From NCBI GenBank assembly GCA_012932295.1, contig JAAONU010000018.1:5698206-5762205 (forward strand): 64,000 bases of DNA, written 5' to 3'. This document shows positions 29,101 to 44,100 of the stretch, piece after piece. The DNA is from Cyclina sinensis (lineage: Eukaryota > Mollusca > Bivalvia > Venerida > Veneridae). The position numbers were made by a program, and so were the translations under genes. Numbering within the stretch: the stretch's first letter is position 1; each line of letters begins with the position of its first letter. Below the pieces are notes generated by a model. It saw only the letters and a list, made by a program, of their open reading frames with translations. It did not search any database and was not told where the DNA came from.

Positions 29101-32100
29101 AGCATATCGTGAAAGTGTGGGCCGACGTCTTTAAGTTTTCAGACTATAAGGAACAAAAGTGTAAGGAGCACTGAGAAGACAAAAAACAAAACAAAACAAT
29201 GCTTTTTTTGTTATAGGTTTAATGTCAAACATATATTTCATAACAGAAAGAAAAGTAATTGAACTGACATGTCATTCTTGTTCATGCTTTATTTTAAGAT
29301 TTGGAGAAGATAGAATTATTAGCCACAAAAATGATTGCCAGAAAATACTTGAAATAGTAGCTTGCCGTTATATAAACGTATCTGTTGAATTTAGCCTTAT
29401 CATATGAGTCAAATTACAGGAACTTTGTCCAGACGGCAATGGAAATTACGTTTGCCAACCACGTGAATATTGCTATAGTGATGACACCCGTGACACACTT
29501 TATGGTAAACCTTCATAACATTATCATGTTCACGCCATATCTTGTTTCTGTCACCTTGTTGCGCCTAGTTTCGCAAACAGAACAATTGCTTACCATCATA
29601 TTCTAAATTCTCTCTAACTATATTTTCAATTATTTTCGAACATTATTATATGGTCTTAAATCTTACTCCCTAGTACGTTTTATGTATCTCGTACATTGTC
29701 CTCTTAAATGAAAAAAGTACTGTTAGCAGAGAAAACATACCAATAGTATAAATGTACTTTTCTCATCTCTAAAAACTCTTACATTTAGGAGAGTTCATTC
29801 TCGATGCCGACTATGCACAGTACACAGATAAAGACAATGGGACCAGTTTGATTTATGACCTCAAAATGGCCGTTTCAAAAATCGCGAACATAGATCCTGC
29901 TGATATTACCGACGTTTTTGTGAGACCAGGTACGTAAAATTGCCTATTTGAGTTTTTTGGATAGGGATGGAGGGTCTTGATATCATTTAAAAGATTTCTT
30001 AATTTCTTTGTTTTAAACGGGGTAATATAAATGTACACATTGCGTGACTATCTCTTTTAAGATTTAAGTCTATATTCAAACACTCTCTGAATAGTCATTT
30101 TACCAACCTAAGAAAGACACGTTCATGTAGCTAGTCGTTTTTGTTGCATCTTGGAAAAAAGAACAAAGGAACGTTACTTATCATCTGCAGCGTCATTAAT
30201 TATGAAATGTTGAATATTTCGGTATTCCAGGCTCAATCATTGCTGGGATGACATTTAATGGTCTGCCTGAAGATCTGCGCACCGTTATGACAGCCATTCA
30301 AAATCATGTTTACAACAATGGAACTATAATTATCGGAGGAACAGCAGTGGCAATATTATCCTTTATCCCTGAAGTTGTTATAGGTGCATTTGATTTGTTT
30401 AATTTTTATCATGTAAAAGAATGCTTGCAAACTCGATTTCTGTTTTTGAAGAAAAACACACACAAATTATAACTGTCACGTTAAAGTAGACAAATAAAGC
30501 CATTATAGAGGTTTGATAAACAAGAAAGACATATGACCGACGAGACGAGAAAACGGGCACTAAGAAATTATTTTTGGAAATTGACCTTTTAAATAAATTT
30601 GAACCAAAGATATCTGAGGATTATTGTCTGAAAATTGTAGCTACCTGCAAAAAAAATCACATACGATCTGTTATCATGTTGAAGTGGAACAAAATTATTA
30701 TTATTTCTTAAAATAGCAATATTATTATTATTTCTTAAAATAGCGCCCCTACCATAATTTGACGTTAAATTCTATATAAGTTCTGGTTGGCAATAAATTG
30801 ATATTTTTTATATCTTTGAATTTCTGCTATGTCATTGTAAAATTGTAAACGTTTTCAACAAAATTTTACATTTTATCATTCAACGTTGCGATTTATTCAG
30901 GTATAATAATTTTCACATAAGAATGAACTTTCTCCAAAAACTGTTGCCATGGTAATGGTCATAAAGAACTTTGATACAAAAAGGGCATTTCTAAGTAGGG
31001 CAATATTCAGGCTATAAATCTTTTACTTCAATTTTGTTTTTGAAGAGAACGAGAATTGTGTCCTTTTTGCTGACTTTCATTTCAATTTTAATAGTTATGC
31101 CCTTTTTCCTGTGTCGTCGGTCATATACGTCTACAATTTGGTCTTAATTGTCAAGTTGAAAAGGCGAAAAAGGCATTTGCAAATTCTATATTTTTTATCT
31201 ATCAACCATTTAACTTATACTTAATTCACTAAATTGGATTATAGCTGATGTTGAGTTATACCTATGACAATATAAATACGTGAAGGTTGCAGCTGACAAA
31301 AATGTTGCAACTGCTTATGAATTATCAATGGCAATACTTGTTAGTGTTAATTGTGTTGCTACAAGTGAAGAAACGATGCCATAGTTCTTGTTTCTCAGTT
31401 GTCTTTGTCAACGTTTCTATTTCTTAATAAAACCGGAACTATGGCATATTTAATGTCTTGGATTTTTATCTTATGTTATTACTTTTGGTGTGAAGATTCT
31501 GAACATTATGGTTGCAATGGTGATGAATGCCATGACGACAAATGGCACATGTGCGGATACGATGAGGTAAACTTTAAATGATGGACATGAAAGTAAAACT
31601 CATAAAAATATCATTATTTTATATTATTTATCATTTAAAGTCCATTGACGTACACAAAAAGGTTTTCTTTTTAGTATTGGTTAATGCCTTTGTTTTTGAT
31701 TAATTAGTCTGCAAATCACAAATATTATATTGGTTATATCCAAAAAGCTGCATTGTTTTGGTTACATTGTGTGAGATTTAATTGTGGGCCTAAATGTTGC
31801 CATTTTAAGGTTACTTTTTTGTGCCTTAGGTGTTTTGCTTCGAAACTCTCCAGTGTTTAGCAAAAAATGGTGGGTGTACAGACACAGGAAGCGAAAAATG
31901 TTCTTCTCCAGAAGAGGTAATTCTTTATACATGTTTTTTGTGTCATGGTCATATTGCTTAATATATAAATATATTGACTTGCCTGCAAATTCAATCTTGT
32001 TTTTGTAACAGAATGAATAAAATAAAACAATACTTCATCAACATGCACAATGATGTTAGATATTTAGTTAACATATTTATTGATTGGTTAAATTCAAGAA

Positions 32101-35100
32101 ATAGACTGACGACAAATCACCTCTGTAGTTCTAGTTAGTTGTAACTGGTATAAAAATTGAATGTGATTTGGTATGAGTATCTAAGATATCAACGTACGTG
32201 GAATCTATTGTAAAAGTGCAATGTGTAGTTTTTTTTCTATAATTCAATATATGTTGAGCTCATTGCTTCCATAAGCCTTTACAGTTGGCGTTCAACAATT
32301 ATACCCATTTTAGGAAGCTTGTCCTGATGGAACTGGTGGCTACATATGCAAAGCTGTTGGTAGTTGTGGAGATATAAGTGTTCTTTTTATTGCTGAAGGT
32401 ATGCAAACACTAGCTGTGTGAAACGTTAGAGATTGTTTACACTGTGCATAAAAACTAGAAAGGGGGTTGTAAATGGATAAATTGCGATAGTATTTAGGGA
32501 AAGTTTTACCTTTTGTATTTCTAAAAATAAAACCAAATTCAAGGGAGAAATTACCGTAGATCTTTTATTCGTATCACAATTTTGACCATTCACTAGTTTA
32601 AGAATATTTTAAGTATTTACAAACTGTATTTCTTGCTAGTATCGATTACACTGGACGGTGATTACACTGCTATTGTTGGAGTGGATAAAGGAGCCGTGAT
32701 CCAGGAGCTACAAACTATTATACCTCAACAGATTGGGAGCAGCCCAGACAAGTTAAAAGTTATCGATTTAACTATGGGTACGATGAGCATTTTACCTAAT
32801 TTTCGGTGGTTGAAGGGAATCTATTGATTGTTTCTTTATAATATTAGTTATCAGTTTTGCTGTGCATTTTTAATCGGTTAGAATAAGTATTGGTTAAACT
32901 CTTGACTATGTTAGACCCTTTCGCACTAGGCATACTTCCGCAGCTAACAAAATAAATTTACTCCGATAACTGAAATAAAACTGCGTTTTCCTTACCCTAA
33001 TACATTGTTAAGTGTACCTATGTCAAATTACTGAAATTATTGTCATTGACACGGCTAAATCTAGGTGGTGATTTCCATCCAAATCTAGTGAATTTTATCG
33101 AAGAAACCTTCACTGCAGTCAATAAAATGGTGTCCAGATATTTTGTGTAACGTTAGGATCAGTTGATTGTTTTGGCCAGGAGATTTATATTAAATTGTAC
33201 TTAAATTGGTATTCCTGAAGTGTCCTAGACCTATGTATTAGAGCACTGTCATCCTGGATATGTCTTACAACAACAGACCTTACTTTATGTTAAAGGATGT
33301 CTTTGAACTAATCTTATTTAATATTTCCACTTATATGTGCTGAAGTCCCCATATCTTACTAAAGCATGCGTTCCGTCATCAAAAAAATACTGAACAATAT
33401 ATAACATTTTGTCAAATATAAATGATACGTTTTTGACGTAAACAAAAATATTTCTACCACGAAATTAAGTTGATATTAAGTTGATATTTTTCTACAATAT
33501 GGTGTTAATATTTAACATATTCTAATATCGATTTGCAGGTTCCATCATCATCTTTGTTCAAATTGGACCTGTGTATCCTGCGGAACTGGGGCTGATTATT
33601 GAAAATCTAAAGAAATTGATGTACACCAATGGAACAATAGCAATTTCTGGAACATCCCTTAATCTTATTTCTGTTGATACTGTTTACATTTCTGGTAAGT
33701 ATCACACATTGTTGGGTTTAGGTAACACAATTCCTACCTCTGATGACAATTATTACTTTTTTTCGTTCTTTTGAATTATTCAGTACACAATTTCAGTTGT
33801 TTTGAAAAACTTCAAAATTAAATCATATATCTAAAAAATTCAGGATGTTATTGCTCTGATAAATTAATCATGAGATTGTAAACTTTCGTTCAATTATGAA
33901 ACGTTTAGTAGATACTTGATTAGTTTGAAAGTCGGTTTTGGATCTTTTACAAGCTAGAGCAGGTTTTTCTGAATTCCAGAATATCAAGATCATTACGATG
34001 GAGGTTTACCGCACTCAGAAACAGACAGCTCTCAAACTTGTCCCACTGGCCAGGTAATATGTCCCAAAATCGTCAGTGGACTTTTATAAAATGTGCAGTA
34101 AGCTGATTAAAAGATAATGGTTTGAATGATTTTGTAACATTTCCAAGAACCTCAGTAAAGCCTTATTCAACACTATACCTACAGTTTATTCCTTTATGAT
34201 GTTGGAAATAACATTAGGCTTATCGTCTGTAGATTCAGAATAAGCAAAAAAGAAAGTATTTTTGTATCAAGTAGCTGAATAAAGTGCTTGAAAAGTGAAT
34301 CAAGGCAGAAAGTTAAAATATGGATATGATTCTGACAATCTTCTATTAGTTTAATCTGATTTGTTGTTGACGGTGATTATTGTAACTGACAATACCTCAT
34401 TTATATGATTATTTCCATTTAAGAAAGTCAAGTCTGTTTTTCAAACAGATTCACGGGTTACACCCATATGTCGACAATATATCATAAATTGTCAAACAAG
34501 TATTAATTTATACACAGATATTTTGTATGGAGAAAACCACGTGTGTAGGGATGGAATATAACGCAGCAGATTGTCAGCCAGAAGTAGCAAGGTGCAGCCA
34601 GACAGAGGTTTGTAAGATCCTGTTACAATAAACGACTGATTTACTAATGATCAATGCATTTATTTACATGACATCCTATTTTGTAGTTATATATATGATA
34701 ATATCATGTTATTTGTGGTAAAACAATCACTCGAAATATCATAAGAACTTTTGTTTTTTCAATTCTTTAAAATATGAAAATCATTATTATAATATTTCAG
34801 GAGTTTTGTCTAGATCCACTGGGATATGGTACATGCGTGGTTAAAGGAACATGCTCGATTAAGTCTGTCAGATGTATGATATTCATTCTATAATTTTTTC
34901 AGTAAAAGGACCACCGCGATATGACAGCTTATTACGTGTCTTTGTTTTATCTTTAAAGAGACAGATCTTGCAATTAACGGATGATATAGTGGGTCGCCCT
35001 CTGTGATACAAAAGATAAATGTTAATTTAAAAAAAGAACACCATGTTAACAAATATTTCCTTTAGGCATTAAGGCACCAAGAAAGCATTGATCTGGAATT

Positions 35101-38100
35101 AATGGCTACACACCCAAAATGGTAAAACAACTCACTAAATATAGACTAATAATAATGTTTTCAGTTAACCTTTTCGTACTTAGAATTTTTAACTGACAAC
35201 TTGAAATCGGGTAATAGTTCATTCAATATCATTAACATTTACATGTTTTAAAAGTAAACAGATTAGTCTTAATTTTAGGGGATGCCTCTGTAAAGTTATT
35301 TTTATATCTATACATGTTGCGCTCGTAGATAAAAAAAATACTTGCTTCTTTCTGCATGAAAATTTTTGTCAGAAATTAATTAAAGCATTGTTTCAGCTAA
35401 ATTACAGAATTTAAGAAAAATCAGTGGGTATTGTAACTTTGACGAATACTTCTCAGAAAGGTTCTTACTGTGGTTTCTTATGCAATTTGTATCAAACACA
35501 ATATTTATAACAATGACTTTATTATTATTGACACTAGAAAACCAGAAAATCGTTTTCTTACGAATTCAGTACATAGATTTTCATTCTAATTGTAGGAAAA
35601 ATTATTTGTTACAGAATATATTAAGGGGTATACAACTTTAAAGATTTCCTAAAAATTTCAGTGACCATTTTGACCAATGGATCCTACGACCTTGTCATTG
35701 AACACGAAACAGTGGTAGTACAACAGCTCATAAAACAGATATCCGTGCTTCTAGATGTAGCTGAAAATGATATCCAAGGAATAAATCTGTTTCAAGGTAT
35801 GGAAGAAACACGTTTTAAAAATAGTTTGAAATTTTAAATAAATTTTATAGCTCATGCTAAGCCACTCGACAAATATTAAATTTCATGATGGGTTGCAAAT
35901 CATTATTAAACATATTTCGGACAATAAACATGTTGAAAAAATGCTAAACATCCTCTTCAGATAGTTTCGACAGGTCTGTTATCTCTGATGTACATACATT
36001 TTAATAATAATTATTTCTATTTTTTATATGTATATTGTTTGTCGTTTTTGAATCAGCTGGAGGTATCCTAGATTGCTACATTTCAAAGACAACAACTTCT
36101 TACATGTATTTATAACCATACATATGCACAACTCACATTAGAACTCTGATCATAGTTCTGTTTTCAGGATCTCTAGGGATTGAAATTGACCTGTCCCTTA
36201 TGGACCCTACAAAACTTGATCCTCTACTGAGTATATTTGAAGAGAAGGTCATGTCTTCAAAGGTTTTGCTGGAAATACTAGGTACACGGTATCTTGTTAG
36301 GCCAGACTCCTTCACAGTCATGGTGGAGTTAGGTAAAGCTTTTACTGATGCTTAAGATTGCAGAAATTTAAGAAAGGGGTTTATGAATCAGGACGTATCA
36401 GACTTTAGTTTTTTTTTACATATCTTTGCATGATTTAGTTAAACTCAGTCAGCTTAAGCTTTTAGTTTTTAGGTTTATACATTGAATTTCAACTGGTAAG
36501 TTTCTATGCGTTAAATGAATAAAATCTACAGTGTCAAGACTCTTAATTTCTTTGAGAGTAAAAATGCATGAATATACGATGTGTTTTCTCATAAGTTTTC
36601 ATGATGTATATTCAATTAGGCATGTTTACATTACTATTATACATAGTTTTCTGAACATAACCATGTAAAGACATATATATTCAAAAGTAGATGTCTTTGG
36701 TCCTTTTAAATTTAATAATTCTTTTAAAAAGTGTGCGGATGATTACATTTTTCCCCTAAGAACTTTAGGTCGAATGCTTATCTTAAAGATATGCACACTA
36801 ATTTACATACTAATATTTAGCGAGTATTAAGCTGAATTATATACAATGTCGATTAAGTATCCACAGTTTTTTACAATCTATTTTTCTAGTGAACTTTGAG
36901 CAGGAGTGTGAGTTAACTGGATCATGCCTTGATTGTCAAGAACTACAGGTAAACGTAGCCGTTTCATCTTGTAGTAAAATGAAATCCAGGTATTCTCTCT
37001 ATGAATTTAACAATTGTTTGTAAGTTCCCTGTAAAGGAAGGAATATTTCTGTTTGTTGTTGAATTACCTTGGAGTTTTAACTAGCCTCTGTCATGTCATG
37101 TCTGGTAATGTTTTCAGTCCCTCGCTGATCTGTTGTTAAAAGTAAGATGAACTAGAAATCTTATTTGCTGCATTGCATTATGCATATATTTCGGGCACTA
37201 GCTCATATAACGACTGAAGTGTTTGTTTTTCTGTCAGTGTCTGTTTATGTGTCTGTAAGAGGGAGAGTTTCATATCTCGAGGAGAGTTCTATTCACATCA
37301 AGCTTCATTAAGACTTTTATGGATAAATATCTATAACCACTCAGTCCTTTTGTATTATTATTGAGGCTACGTTTTATGAGACAAATAAATTGTTCATGTT
37401 TGCAGACCCAGTGCTACAATTTTGACTCTTCAAAGACTGTTTCATGTGTTCCGAAAAGTATTTGTCGATTGGAATGTACGTATGGATTTATGCTTAATAT
37501 ACTTTTTAACAAAGTATGCTCTTTATCTGTACGCTTCGTAACATAAGTTATCATTTTTATATAAAACTATTCCCGACTTATAATTAACAATTTAAATGGT
37601 AGATATTTTAAGTTTATAATACATGTGTTTGTCTACATACATAACATGAAGAGTGTCAATGCAGGTAAAAATGTTATAAAACAAACAACTATTGGCAGGG
37701 TAGACATATTTCTATGACAAACATCTAATCTCCAGTTTTTAAAGTCTTTTTTTTCGGATGGAATACATAAAACTGCTTATGAGTTTAGTTTAAGACCAAC
37801 ACTTCATGTTTTGTTTCAGTATCATGAGTTGTCCTTTGGAGAGAAAAAATAGACTTAGATGCCTTGATATTGTGTAAAACTTGCTGAAATGATAATTTAT
37901 GTTTTAAAGCTGTCTGTCCCATTACACAAGCGGATGCAGTCTCAACCTGTATAACAGAATGTGACCCAAGAAAAGATATGAAAAATGCTGCTGGTGATCT
38001 GTGTTGTCCAAACGCTTGTGGTGGAGGGGTTTATATGACAGTGTCAGAATCTTACGGTAATTGTAACTGACTTTTAGATAGAAAGTAAGTCAGTCAAAAG

Positions 38101-41100
38101 CACAGTTACTATCCTCTATGTGACCATTTGTTAAATTTGAAAAAAAGAATATTTTATAAAGTATTTCTTTAGAACTTCTATGATTTATTTCTGAAGATAA
38201 TTAGAACTATCTAAGTAACGAACAATTATTCCTCCTAAAAGAAATGCATTATATATAGTGGTATATAGTGGGAAAGTAAATTGAATTATGAAATTTTCTA
38301 TGTAGCCTTTATGCTCACATTTTTAAAATTATCATATTTGGGGGGATTTTTTTATTTGATTTGCCGGGGTGACAACTGCCAGATGCATTTAATGTTTAAA
38401 AATCGACAGTGTCAAATCTAAAGTTTATAATTTGTTTTTAAATGTGTAAAACTAATGAATAATAATAATAATAAATTGCAAAGAAAAGAGAAGGTATAAG
38501 AAATATTTAATCGGTTTATGCTGCTTAAATTAGGAAAGACGTAGACCTTAAGTCATTTGCTTTTATGGTAGATTTCGCTCATTTAACCAGTTTTTTATAT
38601 CATTATTCTGAACTATCATCTTAGCAGAACTAGCTTGCTGGTTATCCATTGTTAATAAATTATACTTTTATTATACAGTTTGTCCGAGAGATAAATATAC
38701 CGGCATGTGTCTCACTCTAGAGGATACTAAATGTGAATCTGGAATGGTAAGAGTCATATAAGACACAAACTTCGGGTGAAACTGTATAACATATAATAAG
38801 TTTTCTTTATCTTGAAACATAACTCAGTGCATATACGAGGGGTAAGAAAGTTTTCAGACTGTCCATATGAAATAAAAAAAACCCCTGTAATTACGCATAT
38901 TTCTTATAAGAGTCCCTGGAAATATTCACCGTTATCAGAATTGACAAACAATGTCAAAGTAATATTTTCTTACATACTTTAGATAATTGTCCCTGTAAAA
39001 CCTTTCAGGACTAGATCTTAGGGTGCACTGGGAATTTGAACCATAGGGCCTTCAGAATTGAAGAAAAATGTGTAAATAGCTCGTTTGCAACTTCGAGGTC
39101 TTTTTGCGAGTTCGGATCATACAGATTTATTTTTGATCTAGGTTTATTTTGTTTTAAAGTTTATTGATTCATGATATTAAAGCACGAGGCATTGTTCCTT
39201 AATTAACTTGTCAGTCATGTAGATTTTGGTAACAAGCAGCATTCAGGTTTAAACTTGAAGTAAAACAATTATTTAGGATATATTCTTTTTAAACACAAAT
39301 TTCTGGTGATCAGTGAATCACGCTCATATAAATGTTCACTCATTTTAAGTAAATATTATTTCTGTAAGGATTTATGTGTAAAATTCCTGAAAGAATGATA
39401 AGTTAGAGAGTTTGAATCATATAAACAATAAAGTCATATTTTATAATAATAATCATTATATTTTACTGATATGGACAGTCAGCTTCATACTGCAATATAT
39501 CACATATGAACCAAATTTCCCATTTTAAGCCTTTTAAAATTAAGAGTATTGTTCTACCCTACTTAGGACTGGTGTGCAGTATCCTTCACATGTGAAACAC
39601 TAGAGATGTGTGACTTCTTAGCTTCAAAGCATGCAGTTGATGACGTTACAACGTCCGGTAAAGCACTATTGTTTTATGACGAAAATAACATGCCAATTTA
39701 GTTCAAGAATATAACAAAATAATCAGAAATCATATAGAGGCTAATGTTCTATTATATCATTTTAATTTATTCTAGATCTTTATTTAAAAGGAGACAAACT
39801 AAGGCTTTTTATACAAGTAGGCTATTTAGTAAATTTGATATAATCTGCTGATGTGGCTGAATTTGTAAATATCGGCAACCGAGCTGCCCATATAAAGCAA
39901 ATAAGATGGTTTATAAATATCTGTGAGACAAATGTAAGCAAGACAATGGCAAAACTAACGACGATTTATTTCCAGTTTATATGTTTTAAGAATATTGGCA
40001 GCCTGGAACAAAATAGGCCTATGATGTCGTCTGAATATAGCTGTATACGATAAACAGCTTAACCTTAAGGTTTAGTTTATGTCTTTTTCTATTCCTTGCC
40101 CTCAGATCGGTTTATCATTCGCATACCACTATTGGTAATCTGGGAAGAAACCGTCTCCATTTTTAAGTCGTCTGTATCTGAAACAAGCTTTTTCAAAGAA
40201 GCCTTGATAGATTTCCAAATATCAGCTAAAGAAACGATTGAACAAGCAATTGCCAGCAGTGAAAATATGGCTTCAATAGAAAATGTAGCAGTCTACCCAG
40301 AGGGAACAGGTATGAGTAAAAATACATTGCAGTTAAACTTATTTGTCTTATTTTGAGATAACATATCTTATATCCAGAGAATAAAAAATGAACCGCAACG
40401 TTTGTTTTCGTTTTAGCAATTGTGCTGCACTATAAAAAAATGAATTAAAGCTGAACATCCTAATTAGTCAACAAGACGATCATATCTTTAAAACGACCTT
40501 TGTTTACTAAGATCAAAATATAAAATTGATAATAAAGATTAATTCATGTGCATTCGTGCTTTTTAAGATTTACACCAGTTGTCAGTGTATGCAGATGTGG
40601 TAAGCACGATACCCGGTGCTCTCATTCTAGAGGACATCAAGGATAAAGTGAATGGTCTCACTCTTTCTTCAAAGTACTTTCCAGAAACCAAACACGTACT
40701 TGAAGACCCGCCTACAGTAGTCGCTGCATTAGGTAACGAACATATCAGTATGCAGAAAGTAAATTTAAAACATTTTGTTTTGGTTATAAGCAGAATTTGA
40801 ATTGACAGACTAATTTCTTCTTTTTAAAACTAAAATTACAGAAGATGTAATATGTCTGTTTTATTACAAAATTAAAATTATTTAAAGATAATGAATAAAC
40901 TAATCTCTTTCAAAGTTCTGTGTAACAATAGTTTCAGAATAAAACAGTATACATATGGTGCTGCATTCATTTACGTTATATTTCTTTTACGCGTTCTGAT
41001 GGTGATTAGGAGAACTTTTCATACTCGGAACTGATCAATTATTTGTCAGTTACACCGTTATATTTCAGGAAATGCCAAGCGCCAGGTATATCTTATGTCA

Positions 41101-44100
41101 GAGCCTATAATAGCTGGGATCGACTCGACATTCAGTCTCCTATCTGTCGTTCCGTATGAGCAATTTACCTCTAAAACGGTTACATTGAACTGCAATATAG
41201 AAGGCATTGAGATATTTATAGGTAATGGCAATTCTAAATCTCACTTTTTCTATTTTCATATTACAGTTCTTAAAACAAGGAACTCATCAGACTTTTTTTG
41301 AAATGGCTGTCCATAATTTATTATTGAGTTTAAGCTGAAATATGGAATGTGTGAGTTTCTAGGGTGCAGTTTGCTAATATCTTCAACACTTAAAAAATAA
41401 CTATGCGCCGATCTATAAACTCGACAAAATGCAGTTTTTTCTTATGACTAGATACATTTACACACTGACAATTATAATCGGTGTGCAAACGACGTGATAT
41501 CTGACTGTTATCTTATAATGAACAAAAATCTTTATGTTTTTCATACAGATGATGCATCACAACAGACGTCTGAAATCAGTTTTGAACAAAGTATCAGTAT
41601 CAGGCATTCACTACCTGAAATAACAATAGCAGAGTGTGAGATTATCTCGACCCAAAATACAGTCAGTCAAGGTTAGGGTAATGTTTGTTACTGACTAGAC
41701 AAATAGTGACTATTTATTAATATCTAGGCATATGGTGAGTTTTTAAGCAGAAGGTGAACAGCGCCATATTTTTGTATAAATCTACACTTAAAAATTGCAA
41801 GGAAAATTCTGCATAAAAAGGTACAAATATAAAACACTAGAGTATAAGTTTTCAAAATCACTTTCAAGAACTGAGGATGAAAATGGTGAAGACCACATAT
41901 GACCGTCAACTAGAACGATTTCTGCTGCTTTATTCCACAGACAGAAAGTAGTCACTTAATAAATCCATGAAATACCCGGACTTTTGTTATGAAATAAAAC
42001 TAATTCTGTTTCTTGGTGGCGAAAAAGAAATCACTTCAGTAACGATTACCGGTGATTTAAGATGATGTGTCAGATTCCTATTATATAGCAAGATTTTATC
42101 CATACTTCCTTCTATAAACATAAGTACTCTAATCAATTTGAAAGTTCTTTCATTTATTACTTAAGGTATATAGGTATATAACGTTATACACAATAAAAGG
42201 GTTAAAGCATAATTCCGTTTTAATAAAGCAATAGTTTAGTCTTATTTAAATAAATTACAGCACTAATTCACAGGAACCCTTGTAGAATTGAAACGAAAAA
42301 CACTATAAAAACAAGTAATCAAGGACCTTATCTCACTTTTTTGTAACATTGTTTCACAGATGATACACAATTCTTTCTGGGTTTATTCCTTCTTCCAATG
42401 TCGATTACGAAGCTTGCCTCGGTAACCATAGCAACTAATGAAGAGGTGTCGATTGTAACAGATGAAGACACTACTGAGTGCATTCGTCTGCCCGATAATA
42501 CTTTTGATCTACATCCAGAAGGTAAAACTATCAAGAATGAATAATTTCGTTATTAGTGTCTCAGTATGTAGTACTTATCATTTTATCACATGCTAACTTC
42601 TGTTTTTCTTCAAGTATGCAAAACGTTTTAGAAAAATGTTTAAAAAAATAAACGTTTAAAATTGTGATTTCAAGTCTGTCTTGGAAGGTAGGGCAAAAAA
42701 TGTCATTGAAAAGAATACAAACTAATGAATTAATAAAATAAATTACTTTTACAATTCTGAGTGAATAACAGTTTCCTTATACTGGCTTATGACTGGCTTA
42801 TGACGATAGCCTGTAACTAAAATAAAAAAGTAAATGAATAGATCAATAAAATGATAAATGAATAAATAGATTGGATTAATTACATTATCTTTTGTTTATT
42901 ATTATTATCTTTACGGGCGAGGTAGCTCCCGTTTGTCCTTTTCAAATTTTAAACATTTATTGTTTTAAATTGAAGGCGATGCTCTGTTTGAAGTTGTTCA
43001 TAATTGGCCTATGCAGATGACTGGATCCGGCGAGATATGGCACACCTCTGGGGGTTTGCCTTTGTCTGGAGTGATTCAAAACTTGTTGCTTAGTTACCAC
43101 GTGGCAAGATCTGCAACATTTCAAAACCTACGAACAACAGTTACCATTGATCCGATATATGCAGCAAAACTGTTCTACAAAGGTATGCAAACCATTTTTA
43201 AAGCGCTGTGGTAAAAAAATCAAATATGGAAATCGTTTTTATGTTTAAAAATGATTTTTTCTTGCCGAACACAAATGGTTTTAACAGTTAGCAACATTAA
43301 ACTCTGTGACAAAATTAAACTAAATCCGATTGCACCTGCTCTAAAGTTTAAATGGAGTAAGGATTGTTTTATTCTAGTTTTAGGAACAATGATTTTTAAA
43401 CATTGATTTGTAGGTGAGCCTCTGCGCGAATCCGACATAATAGATGTACTGACATCTGCAGAGAATTTACAGCAACTTGAAATATGTGTAGTAGGAGACT
43501 ACAGTGGTCCTATTAACCTTGCCATTACGCCGGGGCTTAGTGATTCTACAAAAGGAAATACTTCACACGTCCTTATTACGGTATTCTATAATATAATATC
43601 ATGCCTCACAGAAATTTCCAAATGTCTAATATTATCTTATATTTCATTAAATATATTAAGGATCGGTCAAGGCTTTTAAAATATTTTTAAGAATAAGTAA
43701 CTTTCAGTCAAAATTATTTTTTATTGTTCCCTCTGTCGTGTACTCTGTGGCAACTTCTTGTGACGAAATACCAGTTATAGCTTTAGTGAACTAGAAATAA
43801 TAGTTTAATGTAAAACCCATCTTTAATCGAACTTGGAAAGTAAACTTACTTACCTTTTGAATTAAGAGAATTTACTGTTTTGTGCCTTCTGTCAAACTAT
43901 TTTTTTTTAATGTTGTATAGAAGCAAGTATGTAGCAAGGATGTATGCATTTTCTAGGTATTGAAGAGCTATATTTGAATATTTCAGTAATGTTTAAACTC
44001 ATTATTTCCAAATTTGCTACCAAGCAGTGTGTATGTGATTTCCCCGATTTTCTTGTTGAACAGGTGAATGCAGTCAATGACCCTCCATCTTCAAAACAAG

